From Bacteroidales bacterium UBA6445 (GTDB lineage Bacteria > Bacteroidota > Bacteroidia > Bacteroidales > UBA932), in the NCBI GenBank assembly GCA_002439585.1, contig DJOF01000003.1:1-64000 (forward strand): 64,000 bases of DNA. The letters are read 5' to 3'. The position numbers were made by a program, and so were the translations under genes. Position 1 is the first letter of the stretch, and each line of letters starts with the position of its first letter. Positions 45,140 to 53,276 of the stretch are shown piece after piece. The notes under the pieces are model-generated. The model did not search any database, had not been told where the DNA came from, and worked only from the letters and a program-made list of their open reading frames with translations.

Positions 45140-47044
45140 ATGAAAAAAAAATTATTTGCGGTCCTTATTGCAGGGACTGCCATGTTGTCAGCGTGTAATG
45201 ACAATGAGAAAGTTGCAGAGAAACCTGATGCCGGACTATCCGTAGCTGTGTCTTCGGAAAGAGCTTTGTCTGCAGATATACATGTAGATGCAGCTGCTAC
45301 TTTGCGTTATGTTGTAGGAGCTGTTCTGACCTCTGAAGTGCAGACCGAGGGGCTTGAGTCTGCTATAGACAAATATATGGCCGAGTCTGCGTCTGCGGCA
45401 GGGCTGAGCCTGAGTGCCTTCATAGCCGATACCGTGCAGACTGGCCCGTCTGACCTTACAATATCCCCTCTCGAAGCGAAGAGCAACTATACCGCATTTG
45501 CAGTATGCCTTGATGATAATGGGAAACATCTCTCCAAGGCTGCCTCCGCATCTTTCTCTACCAATGGTTCATGGTTCAGACTCAATGTATCCGAGATTAC
45601 AGGCAAGTCCGCGAAAGTGACAATTGTGCCAGATGCTGATACCCTCAATTATTTCTTCAATCTCATAGACAAGGAGACATTTGCCGCATACCATGACTCC
45701 GATGTGAACACTTTCGTATCCAACCTTCTTGGAGACAAGAATCAGTGGGGAGACAAGACAATCCCGCAGATCGTAGAGGAAATATCCTCAAAAGGACGTC
45801 AGGACTATGTCCCACGCTCTGCCCTAAAGCCAGTGACGTCTTATGTGGCATTTGCAGTAGGCCTCTCACCTTACGGGAATATTACAACTGATCCTGCCTT
45901 GGTGGAGTTCACGACGACAGAGCTTGTGTCAGATCTTAAGTTCGAGGTCAATGTCCTGAAGCAGGAGTGGGACAATATAGACTTCGAGGTTGTGCCATCG
46001 GATGACGAGACTACATATTGGTTCAGTCTCAAGCCCAAGGCCGTGATCGCTGGTCTGTCTGATGCTGAACTTATAGCCAATATAATCGAAGAGGACTCTT
46101 TCACGATGCCGTATATGATCTATACTGGCAAGCAGTCGGTTGTAAGAGATCCTGAAGATCCATTCTGGATGCCTTATACCTATTACAAGTCTGATACCGG
46201 ATATGAACTTCTCGTATTTGGCTATGATGTGGATGCCGGGGTCGCCACGACCGGACTTACTCACAAGGAGATGCGTACTGCCAAACCTGAGCAGCCTGCA
46301 TCTGAGTGTACATTCACGGCTACAATTTCAGACTTGAAATCAAGGGAGGTGAAGGTAAATGTGACCCCTTCCGACAACAAACAGACATACCTCTGGGATC
46401 TGATGGACGAGGCAACCTATAAGAAATACAGTTCGGACTATACTGTATTTGTTGCTGACTATCTTGAGCAAATCGGAGGCTTGTCCCAACTTGACGAGCA
46501 CAGGTTAATGGGTGAGAACGGTAATATCATCAGTAGTCTTGCCCCAGGCACGAAATACCATGTATGGGCCGTGTGTGTGGACGAGAACGGTAATCCTCAG
46601 GCAGACGTCGTATTCTGTACAGAGTTCACTACTCCCGAGCTTGTGATCGGCACGGCAACATGCACCGCCGAGTTCGGAAAATATTTCAATGGAGATGACC
46701 TCTATGCTCTTGACAAAGATAAATATGCGGATGCAAAGGGCAAGGTTTGGGTACAGGTTACTTTCAAATCCGGTGAGGGTGTCAAGAGTTGGTATGGCAG
46801 TCTTTTCGAGGAAGATCTCACCGATGTGTCGAAAGATCCTGATCTGACTGTATATGAAATGCTTGACAATTATGACTACATGTTCCCTACTTCTATCCTC
46901 AGGTATTGCGACTGGGACAAGCCTTATACCGCTCTCTCTTTCGCCAAGGATAAGGACGGAAACTACGGCCCTGTGTCCCGGAAAGTGATGACTTTCACTA
47001 AAGAAGGTGCAAGTCCTGTAAGCGAGTTCGAGGCCTCAAAATAG
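45140..47044 (+). CDS. Surface lipoprotein made of degenerate fibronectin-III-like repeats
   Basis: The 634-residue protein has a textbook lipoprotein signal (GTAMLSAC, Cys at residue 19) followed by an acidic NDNEK, a pattern associated with surface export in Bacteroidota. The mature part falls into five diverged segments of about 100-130 residues starting near 33, 146, 264, 385 and 500. Several end with a LxPxTxYxxxAVxLDxxG strand and a FTT-type linker (LEAKSNYTAFAVCLDDNG, LKPVTSYVAFAVGLSPYG, LAPGTKYHVWAVCVDENG), which resembles Fn3-like folds. No catalytic motif is visible. It is monocistronic, with its own promoter and terminator. Likely an adhesion or structural protein; function unknown. 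Confidence 0.75.
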   Translation: MKKKLFAVLIAGTAMLSACNDNEKVAEKPDAGLSVAVSSERALSADIHVDAAATLRYVVGAVLTSEVQTEGLESAIDKYMAESASAAGLSLSAFIADTVQTGPSDLTISPLEAKSNYTAFAVCLDDNGKHLSKAASASFSTNGSWFRLNVSEITGKSAKVTIVPDADTLNYFFNLIDKETFAAYHDSDVNTFVSNLLGDKNQWGDKTIPQIVEEISSKGRQDYVPRSALKPVTSYVAFAVGLSPYGNITTDPALVEFTTTELVSDLKFEVNVLKQEWDNIDFEVVPSDDETTYWFSLKPKAVIAGLSDAELIANIIEEDSFTMPYMIYTGKQSVVRDPEDPFWMPYTYYKSDTGYELLVFGYDVDAGVATTGLTHKEMRTAKPEQPASECTFTATISDLKSREVKVNVTPSDNKQTYLWDLMDEATYKKYSSDYTVFVADYLEQIGGLSQLDEHRLMGENGNIISSLAPGTKYHVWAVCVDENGNPQADVVFCTEFTTPELVIGTATCTAEFGKYFNGDDLYALDKDKYADAKGKVWVQVTFKSGEGVKSWYGSLFEEDLTDVSKDPDLTVYEMLDNYDYMFPTSILRYCDWDKPYTALSFAKDKDGNYGPVSRKVMTFTKEGASPVSEFEASK

Positions 47045-47080
47045 ACTATCAGAGCTTCGGCTCTGTCAGAGTCATCGGTG

Positions 47081-47123
47081 CACCGGAGGATGGCATGTTC
47101 TTTGAACAGCGAATCCTCCGGTG
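47081..47123 (+). terminator. Hairpin after the repeat lipoprotein
   Basis: CACCGGAGGAT (47081-47091) pairs perfectly with ATCCTCCGGTG (47113-47123). A T-rich CGCCTTTCTCTT follows. Confidence 0.8.
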
Positions 47124-47216
47124 TCGCCTTTCTCTTAAGCTTGGCGTGATTTCCAGATGTAGTTGGAAGTTTCTTCAGCCATGTTGGAGTAGGGCAGAAT
47201 TAAAAAATAATAAGAG

Positions 47217-47741
47217 ATGAAAAAGCTTATAATTGTAGCGCATCCGGACCTTTCAAAGTCCGTGGTCAACAAAAGATGGGCAGAGGAGTTGCGTAAGGCT
47301 CCCGATGATTTCGAGGTAAGGGATCTGTATGCAGAGTATCCGGATTGGAAGATAGACGTGAAGAAAGAACAGGCTCTTATTGAGAAATTTGACACTGTAG
47401 TATTCCAGTTTCCTATGTACTGGTACAGTTGTCCTCCACTGCTTAGCAAATATTTCGATGATGTGTTTACTTATGGTTGGGCTTATGGCTCAACAGGTGA
47501 CAAGCTCAAAGGAAAGACGTTTGCGGTAGCTGTATCTACGGGTTCTGATGCATCCGTATATTCTGCCGAGAATCATGGAATCACTCTTCTTGATAGTCTT
47601 ATGACCCCGTTTAGGGCAACGGCTGCTTTCTGTGGCATGAAGTTCGGTGGTTACTTCACTCTCAACGGCTGTCTTGCTGTGAAGACTGAAGTTCTGGAAG
47701 CCAATGTGAGGGATTATATCGAATTTTTGAAATCATTGTAG
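47217..47741 (+). CDS. NAD(P)H-dependent flavin oxidoreductase, KefF/MdaB (flavodoxin-2) family
   Basis: This is a cytoplasmic FMN- or FAD-dependent quinone reductase of 174 residues. The N-terminal beta-strand and flavin-phosphate loop are IIVAHPDLSKSVVNK. FQFPMYWYSCPPLLSKYFDDVFTYGWAYG is the hallmark active-site segment of the KefF/MdaB/NQO family, and KTFAVAVSTGSDASVYSAE continues the flavodoxin fold. KefF-type proteins activate KefC K+ efflux channels; a CPA1 antiporter lies 5 kb away, but no KefC, so a plain quinone-detoxifying role is as likely. Single gene with a terminator at 47823-47861. Confidence 0.88.
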   Translation: MKKLIIVAHPDLSKSVVNKRWAEELRKAPDDFEVRDLYAEYPDWKIDVKKEQALIEKFDTVVFQFPMYWYSCPPLLSKYFDDVFTYGWAYGSTGDKLKGKTFAVAVSTGSDASVYSAENHGITLLDSLMTPFRATAAFCGMKFGGYFTLNGCLAVKTEVLEANVRDYIEFLKSL

Positions 47742-47822
47742 TTCTCTTGAATATATAGCTGACCGTGCCTGATGACTAGCATATTATGCTGTCCATTGCG
47801 GTATTATGGCTGATATGATTGA

Positions 47823-47861
47823 AAAAGAGTCGGATTCATTTTATGTGAGTTCGACTCTTTT
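47823..47861 (+). terminator. Terminator after the oxidoreductase
   Basis: AAAAGAGTCG (47823-47832) pairs with CGACTCTTTT (47852-47861), then ATTTTTTGG. Confidence 0.85.
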
Positions 47862-47959
47862 ATTTTTTGGCGACCTCTCCGATCTGCTCTTGTTTTGCTA
47901 TTTGCTCCCATGCCAATTGATATGATTAGAAGATAGTGACCTACAGTACACTTCTTCTT

Positions 47960-48027
47960 CCAAAGCCAAGGCTGCCTAGAAAAATTTTCATAATGAAATT
48001 CTGGAATCATTTCAAAACAATTTCTTA
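47960..48027 (+). repeat. Direct repeat copy A upstream of the sulfatase
   Basis: About 66 bp starting CCAAAGCCAAGGCTGCCT and ending GGAATCATTTCAAAACA plus a few bases. It matches 49706-49773 at roughly 80 percent by hand alignment. Both copies are followed by a TAnnTTTG box. Confidence 0.75.
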
Positions 48028-48028
48028 G

Positions 48029-48045
48029 TATCTTTGTACAAAGAT
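48029..48045 (+). promoter_or_regulatory. Sulfatase -7 box inside a 16-bp palindrome
   Basis: TATCTTTG (48029-48036) matches TAnnTTTG. ATCTTTGTACAAAGAT (48030-48045) is a perfect palindrome covering the box and the expected start point, as expected for a repressor site. Confidence 0.5.
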
Positions 48046-48099
48046 GCCGAGTCCATGCCGGACAGGGTCAATCCAAATCCTACTCAAATATAGCCGCAT

Positions 48100-49701
48100 A
48101 TGCGCAACAATGTCAAGACAGGGGCGATATTGGCCCCGATACTGATGCTCCCCTCGTGCATGGGAGGTCAGAAGATGGCGGAGCACAAGCCGCTCAATAT
48201 CATCCATATCATGACCGATGATCATTCGTTCCAGACGATAAGTGCGTACGGTGAGGCGTTGGGGAAATTAGCTCCTACACCTAATATCGACCGCCTTGCC
48301 TCGGAAGGAATGCTCTTTAGGCAGGCATTTGTGGAGAATTCACTTTCCACACCGAGCCGTGCCTGCCTTATGACAGGGCTGTACAGTCACCAGAACGGAC
48401 AACGCCAGCTTGGGGCAGGGATTGACAGCACCAAGACATTTTTCTCAGAGTTGCTGCAGCAACAAGGCTATCAGACCGGAGTGGTAGGAAAGTGGCATAT
48501 GCGGTGCGAACCGAAAGGTTTCGACTGGTACTATGTCCTTTGGGACCAAGGAGACTATTACAATCCGGCATTCAAGAGCAAGAATTCGGGAGGCAGATAT
48601 GTGCAGGAAGAGGGATATGCCACGACTCTCACGACTGACCATGCGATAGAGTTTATCGAGGAAAGGGACAAGAGCAAGCCGTTCTGCCTGCTTGTGCATC
48701 ACAAGGCTCCGCACCGCAACTGGATGCCCGATACCAAGTATCTTAATCTGTACGAAGATGTGGAATTTCCGTATCCTGAGACATTCTACGATGACTATGC
48801 CACCCGCTGCGATGCGGCGAGGACGCAGGAGATGCGTATAGACAAGGATATGACAATGGTATATGACCTGAAGGTTGACGAACTGAAGCATACACCAGCT
48901 TATCAGAATGAAGACAATCTTCCTTCATGGAATGCTTCTCTCGACCGCATGACCAGAGAACAGAGAGAGGCCTGGACAACTGCCTACAGACCCCATAACG
49001 AGAAATTCATTGAAAAACATCTCACCGGGGATGAATTGGTAAAGTGGAAATATCAGCGCTACATCAAGGATTATCTACGATGCATCAAGACCATCGATGA
49101 TGAAGTGGGGAGGCTTGTCGCATATCTTGAGAAAGAGGGGCTTATGGACAATACCGTGATAGTATATACTTCTGACCAAGGATTCTACATGGGAGAACAT
49201 GGATGGTTCGACAAGCGCTTCATGTACGAAGAATCTTTCCGCACACCTCTTATAATACGATATCCTGGCAAGACAAAGCGAGGAAGTGAGTGTACCGCCC
49301 TTGTGCAGAATATTGATTATGCACCTACCTATCTCGACATAGCAGGCATAGAGAAACCAGAATATATGGAAGGCACCTCTCTGCTGCCTCTTATCGAAGG
49401 CGAAGGTGATACTCCAAAGGATTGGCGCAAATATCTCTATTATCATTATTACGACTATCCTGCCGTGCATATGGTACGCCGCCATGACGGGGTGAGGGAC
49501 AGTCGCTATAAGCTCATTCATTTCTATGGAGACAAAGACGAGTACCGTGATGCCATCAATTGCAGCGAGTTGTATGATTTGGAAAAGGATCCGCATGAGC
49601 TTGACAACCTGTACGGTAATCCGGATTACGCCGATGTCCAGACTCGTCTCCAAGCCCGTCTCGACAAATTCCGCATAGACCTTAAAGTCGATGAGTATTA
49701 A
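48100..49701 (+). CDS. Ser-type sulfatase lipoprotein (S1 family)
   Basis: This arylsulfatase-fold enzyme of 533 residues has a lipoprotein signal (LPSC, Cys20). The metal-binding start is IIHIMTDDHS (Asp40, Asp41), and the activation motif S-T-P-S-R-A-C-L-M-T-G has Ser83. That Ser must be converted to formylglycine by an anaerobic sulfatase-maturating radical-SAM enzyme, not seen in the window. GKWHM, HHKAPHRNW, YTSDQGFYMGEHGW and the C-terminal YDLEKDPHELDNLY subdomain are intact. The sequence pattern resembles Bacteroides sulfatases acting on sulfated glycans such as 6-O-sulfo-GlcNAc in mucin or glycosaminoglycans, but the substrate is inferred. It is a lone gene, not in a polysaccharide utilisation locus, and is bracketed by imperfect direct repeats. 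Confidence 0.92.
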   Translation: MRNNVKTGAILAPILMLPSCMGGQKMAEHKPLNIIHIMTDDHSFQTISAYGEALGKLAPTPNIDRLASEGMLFRQAFVENSLSTPSRACLMTGLYSHQNGQRQLGAGIDSTKTFFSELLQQQGYQTGVVGKWHMRCEPKGFDWYYVLWDQGDYYNPAFKSKNSGGRYVQEEGYATTLTTDHAIEFIEERDKSKPFCLLVHHKAPHRNWMPDTKYLNLYEDVEFPYPETFYDDYATRCDAARTQEMRIDKDMTMVYDLKVDELKHTPAYQNEDNLPSWNASLDRMTREQREAWTTAYRPHNEKFIEKHLTGDELVKWKYQRYIKDYLRCIKTIDDEVGRLVAYLEKEGLMDNTVIVYTSDQGFYMGEHGWFDKRFMYEESFRTPLIIRYPGKTKRGSECTALVQNIDYAPTYLDIAGIEKPEYMEGTSLLPLIEGEGDTPKDWRKYLYYHYYDYPAVHMVRRHDGVRDSRYKLIHFYGDKDEYRDAINCSELYDLEKDPHELDNLYGNPDYADVQTRLQARLDKFRIDLKVDEY

Positions 49702-49705
49702 GTAG

Positions 49706-49773
49706 CCCAAAGTCGAGGCTGCCTCGAATAATCCGCAAAATAAAATTCGGGAATCATTTCAAAACAGCTTCTA
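49706..49773 (+). repeat. Direct repeat copy B downstream of the sulfatase
   Basis: It begins CCCAAAGTCGAGGCTGCCT 5 nt after the sulfatase stop and contains GGAATCATTTCAAAACA. It matches 47960-48027. Confidence 0.75.
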
Positions 49774-49784
49774 AAATTTTTTCA

Positions 49785-49816
49785 TAAATTTGCCTGATTG
49801 GAAATGCCAATCAGGC
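49785..49816 (+). promoter_or_regulatory. prfB -7 box with hairpin at the transcription start
   Basis: TAAATTTG (49785-49792) matches TAnnTTTG. GCCTGATTGG (49792-49801) and CCAATCAGGC (49807-49816) form a perfect 10-bp hairpin beginning at the last base of the box. It may stabilise the 5' end of the prfB leader or terminate sulfatase transcripts. It is followed by only a weak T-rich run. Confidence 0.5.
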
Positions 49817-49921
49817 ATTTCTGCCTTTTGTCGGACAATAAGAGGCTGACTCGAATGGAAACTTCCAGGCTTGAAGCATAGGTGCACTTTCGAGACGCCG
49901 TCTTGTAAATATGGAGAGTTA

Positions 49922-51062
49922 ATGATATCACAGGAACAGATCAAGGCTCTGCATCAGCGTATAGAGACGTTGGGGAGGTGTCTTTGACATCGAAGGAAAG
50001 AGACGCAAAGTAGCAGAGTTGGAAAAGCAGACTCAGGCACCAGACTTCTGGAATGACCCTAAGGCAGCAGAAACCTTCATGAAGAACATGAATTCAGTAA
50101 AGTCTTGGGTTACAGACTATGACAAGGCTGTGACGCTGACGGATGATCTTGATGTGCTTTACGAGTTTGCTGGGACTTCAGGCACTGAAGAAGACGGGCA
50201 GCCAGAGACGGAAGAAGCCAAAGAACTTGGAGAAGCCTACAAACAGGCCGAGAGAGCTATCGAGGCCTTGGAGATCAAGAATATGCTTGGAGAAGAGGGC
50301 GACAATCTCGGAGCCATCCTTACAATCAATTCGGGAGCTGGGGGGACAGAAGCCAATGACTGGTCTTCCATGCTCATGAGAATGTATATGAGATGGGGAG
50401 AGCGCAACGGCTACAAGATGACTGTTACGGATCTGCTTGACGGGGACGAGGCCGGCATCAAGTCAGCGACAATCCAGGTAGAGGGCGATTACGCATTCGG
50501 ATATCTTAAAGCCGAGAACGGGGTGCACAGGCTTGTCCGCATATCTCCTTTCAATGCTCAAGGCAAGCGCCAGACTACATTTTCATCGGTATTTGTATAT
50601 CCGCTTGTCGATGATACTATCAACATAGAGATCAATCCTTCGGATCTTGAGTGGGATACGTTCCGTTCGGGCGGCCACGGTGGACAGAATGTCAACAAGG
50701 TGGAGACTGGAGTCAGAGTGCGCCATCTTCCTACCGGCATCATGGTAGAAAATACAGAGACTCGCTCACAGCAGGATAATAGGCAGAATGCTTTACGTAT
50801 CTTGAGGTCCAGGCTCTATGATATTGAACTGAAAAAGAGACAGGAGAAGCAGGCCGAGCTTGAGGGCAACAAGAAACGTATCGAATGGGGCTCGCAGATA
50901 CGCTCATATGTGCTTCACCCTTACAAGATGGTAAAGGATCTCCGTACAGGACTTTCTACCGCTGACACACAAGGAGTCCTTGACGGGGATATAGACATGT
51001 TCATGAAAGCCTACCTCATGCAGGAAGGTGGAGGCACATCCCCGGTAGAGGATATAGACTGA
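49922..51062 (+). CDS. prfB: Peptide chain release factor 2, with programmed +1 frameshift
   Basis: RF2 ends translation at UGA and UAA. The gene is split: codons 1-21 run from ATG 49922 to CTT 49982-49984, followed by an in-frame TGA (49985-49987). Skipping T49985 continues in the +1 frame to 51062, giving 379 residues. The slip site CTTTGAC is preceded by GGGGAGG as the stimulating internal Shine-Dalgarno. The product shows the RF2 recognition motif SPF in VRISPFNAQG and the catalytic GGQ in SGGHGGQNVNKVETG. Reading only the long open frame would lose the first about 32 residues. Low RF2 lets the ribosome slip, so the protein controls its own synthesis. Confidence 0.96.
49973..49988 (+). 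promoter_or_regulatory. Programmed +1 frameshift site of prfB
   Basis: GGGGAGGTGTCTTTGAC: the Shine-Dalgarno-like GGGGAGG, a 3-nt spacer, then CTT TGA C. At CTT the P-site tRNA slips to TTT, reading GAC next. Layout equals the classical RF2 site. Confidence 0.93.
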
Positions 51063-51206
51063 GCTATACAAGTTCACGAGTTTTCAGAGTCAATGCTATC
51101 TAGATATGGCGGCATTTGCGGTAAGTAATTTGAGCTAACAAGACTTGGTCTGTAGCTTGCGTGGTGAGGAGGTCGACAGAATTAAGATTAACAACAATTT
51201 AATTAT

Positions 51207-52823
51207 ATGGTAGAATTCAAATACTCCCCGATGTTCCAGCTTGGGAAAGATACGACAGAGTACTACAAGCTCACTTCGGGACATGTGTCAGTAGGCAATT
51301 TCGAAGGCCATGACATATTGAAGGTGGATGCTGAAGGACTGGAGATGATGGCAAATGCTGCATTTCGTGATGTCAACTTCCTTCTCCGTCCTGCGCACAA
51401 CGAACAGGTAGCCAAGATACTGCATGATCCGGAGGCTTCGGCCAACGACAAGTATGTGGCACTTCGTTTCCTCCGCAATGCTGAAGTTGCCGCAAAAGGC
51501 AAGCTTCCTTTCTGTCAGGATACAGGTACTGCGATTATCCACGGAGAGAAAGGCCAGCAGGTATGGACCGGCTTCGATGACGCTGAAGCCCTGTCTAAAG
51601 GCGTGTTCAAGACTTATACAGAGGAAAATCTTCGCTATAGCCAAAATGCCCCTCTTACAATGTACAAAGAGGTCAATACCAAATGCAACCTTCCGGCTCA
51701 GATAGACATCGAGGCTGGGGAGGGGATGGAATACCGTTTCCTTTGCGTAGTGAAAGGTGGCGGCTCGGCCAACAAGACATATCTCTATCAGATGACGAAG
51801 GCTGTCCTCAATCCGGCAACCCTCGTTCCTTTCCTTGTAGAGAAGATGAAGACGCTCGGTACTGCAGCATGTCCGCCTTACCACATTGCATTCGTCATAG
51901 GTGGCACTTCTGCGGAGAAGAACCTTCTTACAGTGAAACTTGCGTCGACTCACTATTATGACTCGCTACCAACGACTGGTGATGAGACCGGCCGTGCATT
52001 CCGTGATCTCGAGTTGGAGAAACAGGTTCTTGAAGAAGCCTACAAGATCGGACTCGGTGCGCAATTCGGAGGCAAATATTTCGCTCATGACGTGAGGATA
52101 ATACGACTTCCTCGCCACGGTGCGAGCTGTCCTATAGGACTAGGTGTCAGCTGCTCTGCAGACAGGAACATCAAGGCAAAGATCAACCGTGAGGGTATAT
52201 GGATAGAGAAACTCGATGACAATCCGGGTCGTCTCATTCCTGCCGAGCTTCGCGAAGCAGGTGAGGGCGATGCCGTGAAGGTAGACCTCGACCGTCCTAT
52301 GAAGGAGATACTCTCAGTCCTTACCAAATATCCTGTATCTACGAGGCTTAGTCTGAACGGTACAATCATAGTCGCTAGAGATATAGCACATGCAAGGCTC
52401 AAGGAGCGTCTCGACAGGGGAGAGGATCTGCCCCAGTATTTCAAGGATCATCCCGTATTCTATGCCGGTCCTGCAAAGACACCGGAAGGAATGCCTTGTG
52501 GCTCTATGGGACCTACAACGGCCAACCGGATGGATCCGTATGTGGATCTCTTCCAGTCTCATGGTGGCAGTATGGTGATGATTGCAAAAGGCAACCGCAC
52601 TCAGCAAGTGACTGATGCCTGCAAGAAGCACGGTGGCTTCTATCTCGGATCTATCGGAGGTCCTGCAGCAGTCTTGTCTGAGGAGAGCATCAAGTCGATC
52701 GAATGTGTCGAGTATCCTGACCTCGGAATGGAGGCTATCTGGAAGATACGCGTGGAGAATTTCCCTGCATTCATCTTGGTGGACGACAAGGGCAATGACT
52801 TCTTCAAACAGTTCGGCATATAG
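51207..52823 (+). CDS. fumA: Class I fumarate hydratase ([4Fe-4S] type)
   Basis: This cytoplasmic enzyme of 538 residues catalyses fumarate to malate in the TCA/reductive branch. The N-terminal half has KLPFCQDTGTAI with Cys103 as a cluster ligand. Further ligands lie in GTAACPPYHIAFVIGG and GLGVSCSADRN. The C-terminal half has GPTTANRMDPYVDLFQSHGGSMVMIAKGNR, the substrate-binding region fused in single-chain class I fumarases. Length and order match FumA/FumB. In Bacteroidota it works in the reductive succinate pathway. It is monocistronic, with a terminator at 52928-52956. The oxygen-sensitive cluster suits an anaerobe. Confidence 0.94.
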   Translation: MVEFKYSPMFQLGKDTTEYYKLTSGHVSVGNFEGHDILKVDAEGLEMMANAAFRDVNFLLRPAHNEQVAKILHDPEASANDKYVALRFLRNAEVAAKGKLPFCQDTGTAIIHGEKGQQVWTGFDDAEALSKGVFKTYTEENLRYSQNAPLTMYKEVNTKCNLPAQIDIEAGEGMEYRFLCVVKGGGSANKTYLYQMTKAVLNPATLVPFLVEKMKTLGTAACPPYHIAFVIGGTSAEKNLLTVKLASTHYYDSLPTTGDETGRAFRDLELEKQVLEEAYKIGLGAQFGGKYFAHDVRIIRLPRHGASCPIGLGVSCSADRNIKAKINREGIWIEKLDDNPGRLIPAELREAGEGDAVKVDLDRPMKEILSVLTKYPVSTRLSLNGTIIVARDIAHARLKERLDRGEDLPQYFKDHPVFYAGPAKTPEGMPCGSMGPTTANRMDPYVDLFQSHGGSMVMIAKGNRTQQVTDACKKHGGFYLGSIGGPAAVLSEESIKSIECVEYPDLGMEAIWKIRVENFPAFILVDDKGNDFFKQFGI

Positions 52824-52927
52824 TAGTCTGTACTGAACGAATGAAATGGCCGGCTCATAACGATGGCTTGTACTCATAGTAGTACTATAGGAAACATCGT
52901 AATGATATGGACTATGATACTTTATCT

Positions 52928-52956
52928 AAGGGGAGGCGTTTGTCTCCCTTTATTTT
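52928..52956 (+). terminator. Terminator of the fumarase gene
   Basis: AAGGGGAG pairs with CTCCCTT around GCGTTTGT with one bulged base, then TATTTTTTG. Confidence 0.8.
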
Positions 52957-53146
52957 TTGAAAGCAGAAGGGTAAATCCAGTTGTTCTGATTCTTCATGTC
53001 CGAAAATATCCCACATTGGTAAGCGTATTAGTTTATTTCCGGATTGCCAAGGCTTAATGTACTCTTCGGACTTTCTCCATGGACTCCAGAGGCAGGTCTT
53101 CCTGCATGAATGAGATCGAAAATTACAAAATCATTTTATATCGTTT

Positions 53147-53183
53147 CTAAAAGAATTTATAATTTTTATAAATACGTTTTTAG
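53147..53183. promoter_or_regulatory. AT-rich inverted repeat upstream of the DUF3575 operon promoter
   Basis: CTAAAA...ATTTATAA and TTATAAAT...TTTTTAG form an imperfect inverted repeat of about 16 bp per arm. It lies 33 bp upstream of the -33 box and may be an operator or UP-like element. Confidence 0.4.
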
Positions 53184-53215
53184 TGGTAAATGTTATAAAA
53201 TCTTAATATTTAGGC

Positions 53216-53246
53216 CTTGTAATACATGCTTTTTCCCTTATTTTTG
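53216..53246 (+). promoter_or_regulatory. Bacteroidota -33/-7 promoter of the DUF3575 operon
   Basis: CTTG (53216-53219), 19 nt, TATTTTTG (53239-53246). It rules out the in-frame upstream start at 53226 and supports ATG 53277. Confidence 0.75.
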
Positions 53247-53276
53247 CATTACGTATTAAGTAAGGCAATAAAGGCT

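Larger units (their letters stand above)
47742..48099. other. 358-bp intergenic region between the oxidoreductase and the sulfatase
   Basis: It holds the terminator above, copy A of a direct repeat (47960-48027), and the sulfatase -7 box with an overlapping palindrome. No ORF is supported. Confidence 0.7.
52957..53276. other. 320-bp intergenic region before the DUF3575 operon
   Basis: No ORF is supported. From 53120 to 53220 the DNA is very AT-rich and holds the inverted repeat 53147-53183, followed by the promoter 53216-53246. Confidence 0.6.

Noticed and set aside
42039..47741. KefC/KefF pair made of the antiporter and the flavin oxidoreductase
   Set aside because: The antiporter is CPA1/NhaP2-like rather than KefC-like, and the genes are 5 kb apart on opposite strands.
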